Assembly: GCA_025360585.1 (NCBI GenBank)
Contig: JANYBW010000084.1
Location: 1 to 64,000, forward strand
Direction of reading: 5' to 3'
Length of the DNA stretch: 64,000 nucleotides
DNA from: Actinomycetes bacterium
GTDB lineage: Bacteria; Actinomycetota; Acidimicrobiia; IMCC26256; PALSA-610
In this document: positions 1 to 8,972 of the stretch, piece after piece
Position numbering within the stretch: position 1 is the stretch's first letter
Layout of the letters: each line of letters begins with the position of its first letter
Position numbers and translations under genes: made by a program
The notes under the pieces: generated by a model
What the model saw: the letters and a program-made list of their open reading frames with translations, nothing else
What the model was told of the DNA's origin: nothing
The model's database searches: none

Positions 1-54
1 GGCCTCCGGGGACAAATTAGGGATAAAGCTAGGCACGCGTGTTTCCAAACCAGA

Positions 55-80
55 AGAACCCTTCCTTGCGGAAGGGTTCT
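55..80 (-). terminator. hairpin terminator downstream of tRNA-fMet
   Basis: Perfect 11-bp inverted repeat (55-65 with 70-80) around a 4-nt loop. It lies 15 bp beyond the 3' end of the minus-strand tRNA gene, so it would fold at the end of that transcript. The U-tract after it is weak (interrupted T run), so termination efficiency is uncertain. Confidence 0.7.
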
Positions 81-95
81 GACCTGGACGTTTGA

Positions 96-172
<77 letters not shown>

Positions 173-181
173 GCGTGCTAC

Positions 182-907
182 TCACTGTATCGGTTCCTCG
201 TTGCGATCGTCCAATTGGACGATCGCTTGGATCGCGGCTGCGGCCGCGTTTTTCGCCGCGAGGTTGGCGTCGTGGGCGAGTTGGGTTAACCGGGCCAGGC
301 GCACCGGATCTTGGAGCGCTCGCTTGACCGCGGCAGGATCAGCGGTGCCGTCGGGTTTCGTCATCGCGAACAGTTCCGTATCTATCAGGCCACCTCCGGC
401 ATGATCGCTAATCGAGCGCCAAACCGACCAGTCACAATGATGCTCGACACAGATCTGCGCGACCGCGGCCGTCTCCATGTCGAGCGCGATCACTCCCTCG
501 CCGCCGAGCTGCTGCAGTACCTGACTATCGGTGATGAGGTCATCGCCGCAGCTGATCACGCCCGTGGGCGTTGCTCCCGCAAAGACTGACGGTGTGAAGG
601 TACGGCCAGTCGCTCGATCGACAACGGCCGCCGGCGCGATCAGCACGCCGATCGGCAATCGCGTTCGCACGGCGCCCGCTATTCCCACCACCATCACATG
701 ATCGATTTCGAAACGCAGCAATGCACGCGTTGCATGGCGCGCCGCATCCATTCCGATATCGCTGCGCGTCGCCACAACTTCGACGCCATCGTGCGCTCCG
801 CGCCACTCATTCGGCAGCACCTCGATGAGTTTCAGACCCCTGATGATCGGTTCGAGTTCGAGCTGCATCGGGGCGATGATGCCAACGCGCATGACGTTGT
901 CAGCCAT
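182..907 (-). CDS. 5'-methylthioadenosine/S-adenosylhomocysteine nucleosidase-like (PNP/UDP phosphorylase superfamily)
   Basis: A 241-aa protein starting MRVGIIAPMQLELEP after a short leader. It has the superfamily's MTAN-like signature ALDMETAAVAQ (purine/ribose binding, Glu in MET) and a following ISDHAGG that matches the catalytic-Asp segment (ISDxAD) of MTA/SAH nucleosidases. The family hydrolyses the N-glycosidic bond of MTA, SAH or related nucleosides; the exact substrate cannot be read from sequence. The start ATG at 907 overlaps the stop of the upstream VOC gene by 8 bp, so the two are probably translationally coupled. A longer open frame upstream lies inside the VOC gene and was rejected. 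Confidence 0.8.
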   Translation of the reverse strand: MADNVMRVGIIAPMQLELEPIIRGLKLIEVLPNEWRGAHDGVEVVATRSDIGMDAARHATRALLRFEIDHVMVVGIAGAVRTRLPIGVLIAPAAVVDRATGRTFTPSVFAGATPTGVISCGDDLITDSQVLQQLGGEGVIALDMETAAVAQICVEHHCDWSVWRSISDHAGGGLIDTELFAMTKPDGTADPAAVKRALQDPVRLARLTQLAHDANLAAKNAAAAAIQAIVQLDDRNEEPIQ

Positions 908-1643
908 CGCTCGGCACCACACAGAATTCATTGCCAAAAGGATCCACCAACACGATCCAATCGGTGAGTGGATCAGCGCACTGGCCGATATCGATCTCTC
1001 GCGCACCGAGCGCGATGAGTCGCGCCGCTTCGGTCGCAACGTCCGTGGTGCCATCGATCGGTTCGACGTCGAAGTGCACGCGCAGCTTTGCGAGGCGCTC
1101 CTCAGCATTCTGTACAAAATCGATATCGGGACAACGGTCGTTGGGCTGATGCAGGCTCACAAATCCATCGCCGTGATTCGCGATAGTCCAGCCCGTCGCT
1201 TTTTCCCAGAACGTTGCGGCCACCCGAGGGTCCGCAGAGTCGACGACAATCGAAGCGAGTCGTCCGCAATCGCGATACCGATCGCGCGGTTCCAACACAC
1301 AAAACTCGTTGCCTTCTGGATCGGCTAACACAATCCACGACACGCCAACCTGGCCAACTTCGACCTTGCTCGCGCCGCGAGCAAGCAGATCCTCGACGAG
1401 CGTTGCCTGATGCGCGGCGCTATCACTTGCAAGATCAAGATGGATACGATTCTTGCTGAGCTTTTCGTCCGGGCACGCCAAGAACAACAGCGATGGGTTC
1501 CATGCGTCACGCGTCGGATCGACCAACGCAATTTCGCCGTCAGCGGCAGGCCGAGTCGACCAACCCAGCACTGATTGCCACCATTGCCCGAGCGCGATTG
1601 GGTCCTGGCAATCGAAGGTAACCGCAGATAAACGAGTAGCCAT
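900..1643 (-). CDS. tandem two-domain VOC (glyoxalase-like) protein
   Basis: 247 aa made of two homologous halves of about 120 residues. Each begins with a beta strand (SAVTFDCQDP / ASIVVDSADP), followed by the F/WW..xLGW-type helix segment and ending with DPEGNEFCVLEP / DPFGNEFCVVPS. The NEFC(V) repeat is the usual last metal-ligand strand of Glyoxalase_6-type VOC proteins in actinobacteria. The tandem fold can form a complete pseudo-dimer in one chain. Substrate unknown; candidates are small-molecule dioxygenation, isomerisation or antibiotic binding. It is followed by the overlapping nucleosidase gene. Confidence 0.8.
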   Translation of the reverse strand: MATRLSAVTFDCQDPIALGQWWQSVLGWSTRPAADGEIALVDPTRDAWNPSLLFLACPDEKLSKNRIHLDLASDSAAHQATLVEDLLARGASKVEVGQVGVSWIVLADPEGNEFCVLEPRDRYRDCGRLASIVVDSADPRVAATFWEKATGWTIANHGDGFVSLHQPNDRCPDIDFVQNAEERLAKLRVHFDVEPIDGTTDVATEAARLIALGAREIDIGQCADPLTDWIVLVDPFGNEFCVVPSDG

Positions 1644-1660
1644 GCGCCCAGCCTCGCACG

Positions 1661-2137
1661 CTATGCGTCGGCGCGCATCAGCTCGATAGCTTCGCGCACG
1701 CGATTGCCATGAATGGTTTCTTCACGACCGTTCAACAACAACAGGCGTTTGACTTCTTCGTCGGGTTCTGCATCGGCCCAGGATTGATACCCGACATCGC
1801 CAGTGAGTTCGGCCTGCACGATCGCTTCGAACAACGAAGCATCAAGATTTGGCGGTAACGAAACTACGAACGGCTCGTTGAGCTCCGAGGGCTCGATGTA
1901 GCTCGGGCCAGCTTTCAGATCGATTGCCTTGCGGATCCGTCGCGCATGGCCAGTCTCTTCGCGCCCATTGCGGCGCAACAGGGCCGCCGCGGCTTCGTTG
2001 CCGCAAGCATCGGCGAGCTGCTGATAAAAGGCATCGCCACTGATCTCCACCCGGCACAACAATTCCATACCCGCAATATCAAGTTCCTTGAGTTCAAAGA
2101 GTTTGGTAGTGGCGCTGAAAAAATCGAGTTCGCTCAT
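1661..2137 (-). CDS. ferritin-like (rubrerythrin-type) di-iron protein
   Basis: 158 aa from the ATG at 2137. Two homologous helical hairpins each carry an early Glu (VEISGDAFYQQ / QAELTGDVGYQ) and a later NGREETGH / NGREETIH, that is, the E...EExxH pattern of a four-helix di-iron bundle. This fits the rubrerythrin/ferritin-like superfamily without a rubredoxin domain. Likely role in iron or peroxide handling, but no partner gene indicates which. An in-frame extension of 51 codons upstream is arginine/serine-rich and lacks family similarity, so the internal ATG was chosen. Confidence 0.75.
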   Translation of the reverse strand: MSELDFFSATTKLFELKELDIAGMELLCRVEISGDAFYQQLADACGNEAAAALLRRNGREETGHARRIRKAIDLKAGPSYIEPSELNEPFVVSLPPNLDASLFEAIVQAELTGDVGYQSWADAEPDEEVKRLLLLNGREETIHGNRVREAIELMRADA

Positions 2138-2286
2138 AACGAGCAACGTTACATCGATTCCATCATCGCTTCGTCGGCGCGCAAACGCCGGCCCGTCAAC
2201 AACATCTCTCGAGCAAGGTGCGGCGGCACCAGACGCGACAAGCGAACGGTTCCGGCCACTCGAGCTTGATCGACCGGCACATTCGG

Positions 2287-4656
2287 TCAATATTCATTGT
2301 CGGTAATTTGTAGACCGCCAAGGTACGCGCCGGTCACGACGTTCGAACGAGCGACAACCGAGATCGCTACGAAACGATCGCCCCACGCTGCGGTGTCTCC
2401 GTCGTAGGTGATCGGAATGCTGAAGTGCGTGGAGCCCGGAGCTACTCGCAACGAGAACGCTTCGTAGCCATCAACAGTTGTGGTGGTCACCCAGACCGAA
2501 CCATCACGGGTCACATCGCCATCCACCGTGACGGGCACGTTCACCGTGATACCGGGAGTATCGCCTTCAACAACCGCGACGGTCGCGACATTCACGCGCG
2601 CAGTAACGACATCCGGCAACGCAGATTGAGTCTCGCCAACCGCGAACGCGTCGAGCAAATATCCCCGCGCATTGCCCGCACTGGCGACGAGCTCCAACGC
2701 CACAAGGTGCTGCAAATCGACCCCGATTACGGCGTGAAGATTCACTCGAATGCTCTGCGCCCAATCCTTGCCGACCCGATCAGAACCCGGCAACGCAGTC
2801 ACCGTGCGTTGTGCACCAACCTCCACCGAACGGCCGTCAGCATCGATCAGACGAACGCGGAAATGCAAGGGCTGCGAAACGACATCGGCGATCAGCCGTA
2901 GATCGATTCGCGAACTATTGGATACGTCGGCAGTGTGCGCAAATCGTAACGTGGCCCGGCCCGCTCCGTTGATCTCGAGCCGCAACGCTTTGGGCGGTGC
3001 TGCCGTCGGCGCGGCGAAAGACTGAATCCAGTGCGGATACGCAGTCCGTTGGCCCGACCGTATGACTGAACACGTCGGTTCACCATTAAGGCTGTAACCA
3101 TCACAGGTTTGGGTGCGGACGGAACCAGAACCGTGAGCACTTCCGAGTTGTCCGGCTTCAAACAAGGCCATGCGCGCGCCGCCGATGGCCGCTGCGTACG
3201 CAGTAGCTCCGAGCGCCGATGCGGGAGCCGCAGCATCACCGTCGAGATACGCAAGCGCCGTGCGATCACTGTCGAGCGCGAAGTGCACGAGGGCAGCCGT
3301 GTAGGTCGCGCCGACTGCCTGCTGCGCTTCGGGCTTCAGCCGCCGAACGCTATTGCCGCCACAGACCGGATCATCGCTGCTGCCCGTGTAGTTCCAATCG
3401 TCTTCGGCGCGTGCAAGCGCCAGCCCAGGTGTCCATTCGCGATTGAAGAAGTTGTGGTTCGCGCCCATCACCATGATGGCCGAACGCAACGACGGATCCC
3501 GGCCATGCAAGAGATCACGCGCGCCGTCGACGTAAATCTGGCCTTGAAGATCAGAAACGTCGCCGTCGCAATACGGCAGCAATACCGCGGTGTGCACATT
3601 CGCGGGCACCTGCTGACCGAAAGCCGTAGGACCGATCGCAACGATGCCGCGGATGCGCCACGGATCGCGGCGATTGCTATCGATTGCCGCGCGAGCGACC
3701 CCTTCGCCGCCGCGGCTATGGCCGACCAACACGACACGATTCATGTCCACGCGGCCGACCATCGATTCACCCCACGGGGCGCGGCCACCAAGATTCCATT
3801 TTGCAAACAGATCAAGGTGGCGGCGAATGAGTGCAGAACGAGCCGCCGCACCACCATCTTGGGCCGCATAATCCTGGCCACTAATTCCGTTGGCCGCGAT
3901 CGACACAACGATGTAGCCCTGCGACGCGAGCAGATCCGTCATGACTCGGTAGCCCAGGTGCGACGGAATCGCCTTCCAACCGTCCTGGCAGGGCCAATCC
4001 CCTGAGGCCACGCCGTCTGGGCCGCCCTTGAAGCAGGTGTAGTGACGGCCGTGCAACACCAGTACCAACGGACGCGCACCCGGCGCGCCAATCGGTAAGG
4101 TCGCTTCACCGACGGTTTCGATCGGCGCAGGGAACTCGGGCCACACAAACCCACCGATCGCATAGCGCTTGCGCACTGAGCGATACTGCCCTGGTTTTCC
4201 GGGGTCGGGCGCATTTGAACGTGCAGTAGTTGGCCACACCGCGGCTGCGATCTTGGCGCGCGCTTGGGCAGCCAGTTTCGGCGTGCTGGTGTCGGCAACA
4301 TCCAGCCGACGGTCACCACGCCACAGTTCCCAACCCGATGAGCCCAACGCCGACCCACCCAATGTCGACGCGCCCAATGTCGACGCGCCAGCATCGCTGA
4401 TGTCGACAATCGCATCGGTGCCGCGCTCATGAGCAACGCCAACGACAATTCCATCGTGGCGGACCACAAGTTCTTGAGCCCCGAACGGCAACGTTCGCGG
4501 ACTATGCCACACCACGCGCGCTGCATTGCCCGAGCGAGTCACCGACCAGGATCCAATCGTCGTCGAGGTATTCGCAGTAGCTCCCGCAGGTACTATTCCC
4601 GCGGCAGCGATGCCCATGCACAGCGCCGCTGACGCCAACCCACGCAATCGCTTCAC
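2287..4656 (-). CDS. secreted alpha/beta hydrolase with C-terminal Calx-beta-like domain
   Basis: 789 aa. Residues 1-30 form a Sec signal peptide (KRLR, hydrophobic alanine-rich core, AGATA cleavage region). The hydrolase core has the oxyanion strand LVLVLHGRHY (about 197-206), the nucleophile elbow GHSRGG (312-317, Ser314), an acid candidate in YCDGD (about 375) and a His candidate in GANHNFF. This is close to the large secreted lipase/cutinase-like hydrolases of actinobacteria. After a beta-rich middle region (about 540-670) comes a Calx-beta-like domain ending in ITDNEY. A five-residue repeat GASTL at about 90-100 comes from a 15-bp DNA repeat. Probably an extracellular esterase or polyester hydrolase; substrate unknown. 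Confidence 0.75.
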   Translation of the reverse strand: MKRLRGLASAALCMGIAAAGIVPAGATANTSTTIGSWSVTRSGNAARVVWHSPRTLPFGAQELVVRHDGIVVGVAHERGTDAIVDISDAGASTLGASTLGGSALGSSGWELWRGDRRLDVADTSTPKLAAQARAKIAAAVWPTTARSNAPDPGKPGQYRSVRKRYAIGGFVWPEFPAPIETVGEATLPIGAPGARPLVLVLHGRHYTCFKGGPDGVASGDWPCQDGWKAIPSHLGYRVMTDLLASQGYIVVSIAANGISGQDYAAQDGGAAARSALIRRHLDLFAKWNLGGRAPWGESMVGRVDMNRVVLVGHSRGGEGVARAAIDSNRRDPWRIRGIVAIGPTAFGQQVPANVHTAVLLPYCDGDVSDLQGQIYVDGARDLLHGRDPSLRSAIMVMGANHNFFNREWTPGLALARAEDDWNYTGSSDDPVCGGNSVRRLKPEAQQAVGATYTAALVHFALDSDRTALAYLDGDAAAPASALGATAYAAAIGGARMALFEAGQLGSAHGSGSVRTQTCDGYSLNGEPTCSVIRSGQRTAYPHWIQSFAAPTAAPPKALRLEINGAGRATLRFAHTADVSNSSRIDLRLIADVVSQPLHFRVRLIDADGRSVEVGAQRTVTALPGSDRVGKDWAQSIRVNLHAVIGVDLQHLVALELVASAGNARGYLLDAFAVGETQSALPDVVTARVNVATVAVVEGDTPGITVNVPVTVDGDVTRDGSVWVTTTTVDGYEAFSLRVAPGSTHFSIPITYDGDTAAWGDRFVAISVVARSNVVTGAYLGGLQITDNEY
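4343..4387. repeat. 15-bp tandem repeat, three units, in coding frame
   Basis: Two perfect copies of CCCAATGTCGACGCG (4358-4372 and 4373-4387) preceded by one degenerate copy. The unit is a multiple of three, so it adds GASTL-type pentapeptides to the secreted hydrolase without breaking the frame. Confidence 0.8.
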
Positions 4657-4867
4657 CAGTATCTCCGTTCGCTCGCAATCGATACCGAGCCGCCTTCAAC
4701 GCAACACACGCCTCAACGTCGCCGTTGATAGATACGAAATTGCAGCCCTCAAACGGGGTTGACTCGTAGCGGCCCTAAACGGTTCGAAATTTCACTGAGG
4801 CAAGCGCGATCAGGCCACCGCGAGGAGACGGCGGTCAGCAACGATGCTCCCGTCGCGGTAGGCGCGC

Positions 4868-5668
4868 CTATACGACAAGCATCGCAGCAATGGACGCTGC
4901 GATTGCGGGACGGACCAGATTGAGCCCGCGCAAGCCGGGCAGCGCGTCGATCCGGGCCTCGACCCGGTCGACCAGTTCGCCGCCTTCCACACCGCCGAAG
5001 AGATACGCGGTGGTGAAGTCGGTTTCGAGTTTCGGTACGTCGCCGCTGCCGACGGGTTCCCATTGATGGCGTAGGAACCACCGCGTCACGCGCTGGGCAC
5101 GCCGATCGTCGATCAAAAGGTCACGAGCTTTGGCCGCGTAGAACGCCGCGTGGCGACCCTCTTGGCGCATGATCCGGCCCAACAGTTCGGTCAGCACGGG
5201 ATGATCCGCGATCAATGCCAGCCGGTTGTAGCCAGCATTGGCAGTCCATTCGTTGATCGCACCCCAGGTCATGTGTACGGCTGGAAACGATCCGATCGCA
5301 GTCCCGAGGAACCAAAACAGCGCCGGGCTCCAACGCAAGTAATGCTCGTTCCAAGAACGCATTGCCACTAACCGTGGTTGATGCGCCGGGATGTCGTGCG
5401 CAGCTAACACTTGCCCGAGGGCTTGGCCGTGCCAGTACTCCTCGTAGTTCCAAAGCGTAATAAACCCAGTCATTTCAGGGTCTTTCCACGCTTTCGTCAT
5501 CAACATCTCGCGCGTGTACAGCACCGTCTGGTACTCGATGTCGTGCATGTACGCAAGGCATCGCAGGACATCGGGGTGCAGCGGATCCGAACGGAACGCA
5601 TCAAAGTCGAGATCATCGGTTGCGATCCGACCACCTTGCTGTTGAAATTTCTCAAGCGCAATCGCCAT
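4868..5668 (-). CDS. ferritin-like di-iron protein, acyl-ACP-desaturase-like
   Basis: 266 aa, mostly helical and rich in Trp and Tyr. It has two EExxH-type elements, NYEEYWHGQA (about residues 73-82) and IMRQEGRHAAF (about 165-175), plus additional acidic helices (TLYTREM, GAINEW), which fits a four-helix di-iron carboxylate fold such as acyl-ACP desaturases or aurF-like oxygenases. The second element reads RQEGRH, keeping the Glu and His ligands. Function is likely oxidative and substrate unknown. It is divergent from the DUF2237 operon with 113 bp between. A hydrophobic C-terminal tail (IAASIAAMLVV) may be peripheral membrane-associated. Confidence 0.65.
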   Translation of the reverse strand: MAIALEKFQQQGGRIATDDLDFDAFRSDPLHPDVLRCLAYMHDIEYQTVLYTREMLMTKAWKDPEMTGFITLWNYEEYWHGQALGQVLAAHDIPAHQPRLVAMRSWNEHYLRWSPALFWFLGTAIGSFPAVHMTWGAINEWTANAGYNRLALIADHPVLTELLGRIMRQEGRHAAFYAAKARDLLIDDRRAQRVTRWFLRHQWEPVGSGDVPKLETDFTTAYLFGGVEGGELVDRVEARIDALPGLRGLNLVRPAIAASIAAMLVV

Positions 5669-5781
5669 ACAACAATCTTCGTACTACTCGGCCGTTTGGA
5701 TCAAGTGTTTTCCCACTCTCCCCGAAGATTGCCAAGTTCAACCAGGAGCCAACGCGTCATGCAGGCGGTTAGGGTGCCTCG

Positions 5782-6138
5782 ATGGCAATGAACGTGCTCG
5801 GCGGCGAACTTGAAATGTGCAGTTTCGAGCCCCTCACCGGCTGGTACCGAGACGGCTGCTGCAACACCGGCGGGGACGACCTCGGTGTGCACACAGTTTG
5901 CGTCATCACCACGGCCGATTTCCTCGCCTTCAGCGCCTCGGTCGGCAACGATCTCTCCACTCCACACCCGGAACACGGGTTTCCAGGATTACAGCCGGGC
6001 GACGGCTGGTGTCTCTGCGCTTCGCGTTGGCAGGAAGCGTTCGAAGCCGGCATGGCACCTAACGTGCGACTGGAAGCCACCCATCTCGCGACGCTGGAGT
6101 GGGTGCAATTGAGCGATCTCGAATCCCACGCGACGTGA
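5782..6138 (+). CDS. DUF2237 family protein
   Basis: 118 aa covering the complete DUF2237 family: NVLGGELEMCS, TGWYRDGCCNTGGDD, HTVCVITTADFL, GNDLSTPHPEHGFPGL and PGDGWCLCASRWQEA, with the conserved paired cysteines (CCNTG, CLCA). Family function is unknown. First gene of a five-gene plus-strand run; the next start is 16 bp downstream. Two in-frame ATGs (5782 and 5788) are both possible. Confidence 0.9.
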   Translation: MAMNVLGGELEMCSFEPLTGWYRDGCCNTGGDDLGVHTVCVITTADFLAFSASVGNDLSTPHPEHGFPGLQPGDGWCLCASRWQEAFEAGMAPNVRLEATHLATLEWVQLSDLESHAT

Positions 6139-6154
6139 GCCCAGGGAGTGCATC

Positions 6155-6622
6155 ATGCAGACCACCCGGAACCATCCCCCGCGATTGAACCTTGAGCGGC
6201 TTGCACTGATTCTCATTTCGGTCTTCATGATGCCTACCGCGTTGCAGGCATCGTTCGCGCCGAAATCGTTTTATGACGACTTCCCACTCGGCCGCCATTG
6301 GATTGCGCTCGGCGGCGAGCCGTACAGCGAGCACTTAGTTCGCGATGTCGGCGGCCTCTTTTTGGCGTTGATCTTCGCCACCGTCTGGGCGTTGTGGAAG
6401 CGCAACGACCTCACGGCATTCGCGGGAGCGTGGCTTGTTGAAGGCACGCTCCACGTCGCCTATCACCTCGGCCATCTCGAGCACTTCAAAGGCTTCGATA
6501 AAATCGCGTTGGTCATGTCGTTGGGTTCCGTTCCAATCCTCGCGCTTGTTGCCCTGCTCGCGGGGATCGCCCGCGCCAAGTCACACCGCGCTGCGGATGA
6601 CGAAGCGAACTCGCGGGTTTAG
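6155..6622 (+). CDS. small four-helix membrane protein
   Basis: 155 aa with four predicted membrane segments: about 13-32, 60-78, 87-108 and 120-140. A soluble stretch after helix 1 holds SFAPKSFYDDFPLGRHW. A His-rich run (HVAYHLGHLEHF) follows helix 3. The pattern resembles small uncharacterised DoxX/DUF4345-type proteins, but I do not assign a family. It ends 7 bp before the P450 start, suggesting co-expression. Confidence 0.6.
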   Translation: MQTTRNHPPRLNLERLALILISVFMMPTALQASFAPKSFYDDFPLGRHWIALGGEPYSEHLVRDVGGLFLALIFATVWALWKRNDLTAFAGAWLVEGTLHVAYHLGHLEHFKGFDKIALVMSLGSVPILALVALLAGIARAKSHRAADDEANSRV

Positions 6623-6629
6623 CCCGACC

Positions 6630-7982
6630 ATGAATAACAACGAGGCCATCCCGGGGCCCAGGGGTGCTCGCGCAAACCTCAAAACTGCCAAAGCACTGGT
6701 CACCGAGCCGTGCGGCGCGCTGGATGCGTTAGCCGCTGACCATGGCCTCACGAGCCAAGTCACCGTCGGCCCACTGCGCCTTGTGATTGTTGGTGATCAC
6801 GAACACGTGGCCCAAGTGCTCGCCACGGACAACCTCGCATTTCGCTGGAGGCGAGTGGCGCAAACGCTCACGATCGTCATTGGCAAAACATCAATGATTG
6901 TAAGCGATGGCGAAGATCACAAACGCCGTCGCGGGCTCGCGCAGCCTGCGTTCGCCAAGCGACGACTCGATAGCTGGGCGACCCGCATCATCGAAGAGAC
7001 CGATCGCCTCATCGACGAAGAATTCACGGTTGGATCTCCAAGGAAAGCGGATCTGCATGTGCTGCATCGCACGCTGATTCGGCGCATCTCGGTGCGGGTG
7101 TTATTTGGTGACTCGTTGCGCGAACGTGCGGATGAGATCGGCGAACGCATCGAACCGGCGATGCAGTACGCGGGGCAACCCGCGCTGGGCCAGATCCCGC
7201 ATCCGCTGCCGTTCACGTTCCGAGCGCGAGCCAAACGAGCGCGCATTGAAGTGGATTCTTTGCTCGATGCCGTGTTTCGAGAACGGCGGGTCGCGGGGAT
7301 CGATCCCGAATCGGATTCGCTCGTCGATGCACTCCTGCTCGCCAAGACCGAAGGTCAGGTACTCGACGACGCGGAACTTCGCGATCAAATCGTCACGTTG
7401 ATCGGCGCAGGATACGACACGACCAGCGCAGTGTTGTCGTGGACTATCGCACGAGCCGCACTCCACCCCACTGCTTGGCAACTGCTTCGCGCCGAGGCCG
7501 CGCAGCAGCTCGACAACGCTGCGACACACGCACGCGTGAAAGCGATTCCGTACGCGTCGGCGACGGTTGATGAAGCACTGCGTTTGCATCCGGCGGGACC
7601 GTTCTCACCCCGCGAGGTTGTCCGCGATATCGAAGTCGGCCCCTACACTGTTCGCAAAGGCAGTGTCCTCGCCTACAGCCCCCACCTCATGGGCCGCGAT
7701 GCACGCGTATGGGATAACCCACTGAGTTTTCAACCCGACCGTTTCCTCGCCACGAACCCAGGGGTCGAGCATCAGCGCCGTTTGGCATGGATTCCGTTCG
7801 GCCGAGGGTCACGTTCGTGCATTGGATTCGCGCTCGCCCAGATGCAACTCGCTTTGTTGACGGCACGTTTCGCACAGCGCCTGGATATCGCCTTGACCGA
7901 TGGATCGATCCCGAAACCGTCGGGCCTGATCGTGACCCGGCCCGATGGTGGGCTCCCCGCGACAGTTACCCGCCAAACCTGA
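6630..7982 (+). CDS. cytochrome P450
   Basis: 450 aa from the ATG at 6630. All P450 signatures are present: the I-helix GAGYDTT (259-265) with the acid/alcohol pair for oxygen activation, ExxR in EALRLHP (315-318), and the heme loop PFGRGSRSCIGFALA with the ligand Cys397. It is a soluble bacterial enzyme of usual length with no membrane anchor. No ferredoxin or reductase gene is adjacent, so redox partners must come from elsewhere. It is followed after 69 bp by an alpha/beta hydrolase, so the pair may act on one hydrophobic substrate (inference). Confidence 0.93.
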   Translation: MNNNEAIPGPRGARANLKTAKALVTEPCGALDALAADHGLTSQVTVGPLRLVIVGDHEHVAQVLATDNLAFRWRRVAQTLTIVIGKTSMIVSDGEDHKRRRGLAQPAFAKRRLDSWATRIIEETDRLIDEEFTVGSPRKADLHVLHRTLIRRISVRVLFGDSLRERADEIGERIEPAMQYAGQPALGQIPHPLPFTFRARAKRARIEVDSLLDAVFRERRVAGIDPESDSLVDALLLAKTEGQVLDDAELRDQIVTLIGAGYDTTSAVLSWTIARAALHPTAWQLLRAEAAQQLDNAATHARVKAIPYASATVDEALRLHPAGPFSPREVVRDIEVGPYTVRKGSVLAYSPHLMGRDARVWDNPLSFQPDRFLATNPGVEHQRRLAWIPFGRGSRSCIGFALAQMQLALLTARFAQRLDIALTDGSIPKPSGLIVTRPDGGLPATVTRQT

Positions 7983-8051
7983 CCCGCCCCGTCGACCAGC
8001 TTGCACAAGAACGTTTCGACAAGACTGGCCCGGCGCGACTCAACTGATCAG

Positions 8052-8939
8052 GTGACCGACACCAACGCAACGATCAGCATCCCCGGCAGCGGTGTCGCCC
8101 TCACCGCCGACATGACCGGGCCCCTCGACGGCGCACCAGTGATGTTGCTGCACGGCGGCGGCCAAACTCGCCACTCTTGGCATCACACCGCAACGATGCT
8201 CGGAACCCAAGGTTTTCGCGTGTGCAATATCGATCTCCGCGGCCATGGCGAAAGCGATTGGTCTCCCACCTCGGATTACGGTATCGAGGATTTCGGTGCC
8301 GACGTGCAGTGCGCGGCGCGGTATCTCACCGAAGCCGATCCGCAACACCGGCTGCCCGCGCTCGTCGGCGCGTCACTTGGCGGTATTTCATCGATGACCG
8401 CGATCGCGCACAGCGAAACGCCAATCGCGTCCGCCCTCGTACTCGTCGACGTTGGTCCCAAGATTGAACGTGAAGGTGCCGATCGGATCGGCTCGTTCAT
8501 GATGCAAAATATGGAGAGCGGTTTCGCCAATCTCGATGAAGTCGCCGACGTCATCGGCGCGTACAACCCGCATCGCCCTCGGCCTTCGAATCTTGATGGC
8601 TTGAAAAAGAATCTCCGCCAGAAAGCCAACGGCCGTTGGTATTGGCACTGGGATCCTGCGTTCATCACCGGACGTCGGGGTTCTTCAGACGAAACTCGTT
8701 CGCTCACCGATCCCGATCGTCTTCTCAAAGATGCGCAAGTGATCGCAACATCCAAGCTCCCGACGTTGATGGTTCGAGGTCGCCAAAGCGATCTCCTGAG
8801 CGAAGAAGGCGCCAAGGAATACCAAAGGCTGATCCCGCACGGACAGTTCGTCGATGTGGCCGGCGCGGGCCACATGGTTGCTGGCGACCGCAACGATGTG
8901 TTCAACGATGCAGTCGTCAATTTCTTACACGCGTTGTAG
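8052..8939 (+). CDS. alpha/beta hydrolase
   Basis: 295 aa if the GTG at 8052 is used; an earlier TTG frame overlaps nothing but has no family similarity. Features: oxyanion loop MLLHGGGQTRHSW, DLRGHGESDW, nucleophile elbow GASLGG, acid in RGRQSDLLSE and base His in GAGHMVAGD. This is the classical epoxide-hydrolase/peroxidase/esterase arrangement. Cytoplasmic. Lies 69 bp after the P450 and 33 bp before the HD-domain gene in one direction. Confidence 0.85.
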   Translation: MTDTNATISIPGSGVALTADMTGPLDGAPVMLLHGGGQTRHSWHHTATMLGTQGFRVCNIDLRGHGESDWSPTSDYGIEDFGADVQCAARYLTEADPQHRLPALVGASLGGISSMTAIAHSETPIASALVLVDVGPKIEREGADRIGSFMMQNMESGFANLDEVADVIGAYNPHRPRPSNLDGLKKNLRQKANGRWYWHWDPAFITGRRGSSDETRSLTDPDRLLKDAQVIATSKLPTLMVRGRQSDLLSEEGAKEYQRLIPHGQFVDVAGAGHMVAGDRNDVFNDAVVNFLHAL

Positions 8940-8972
8940 GGTTTCATCGTTCGCGAATCAACTGGAGCAACC

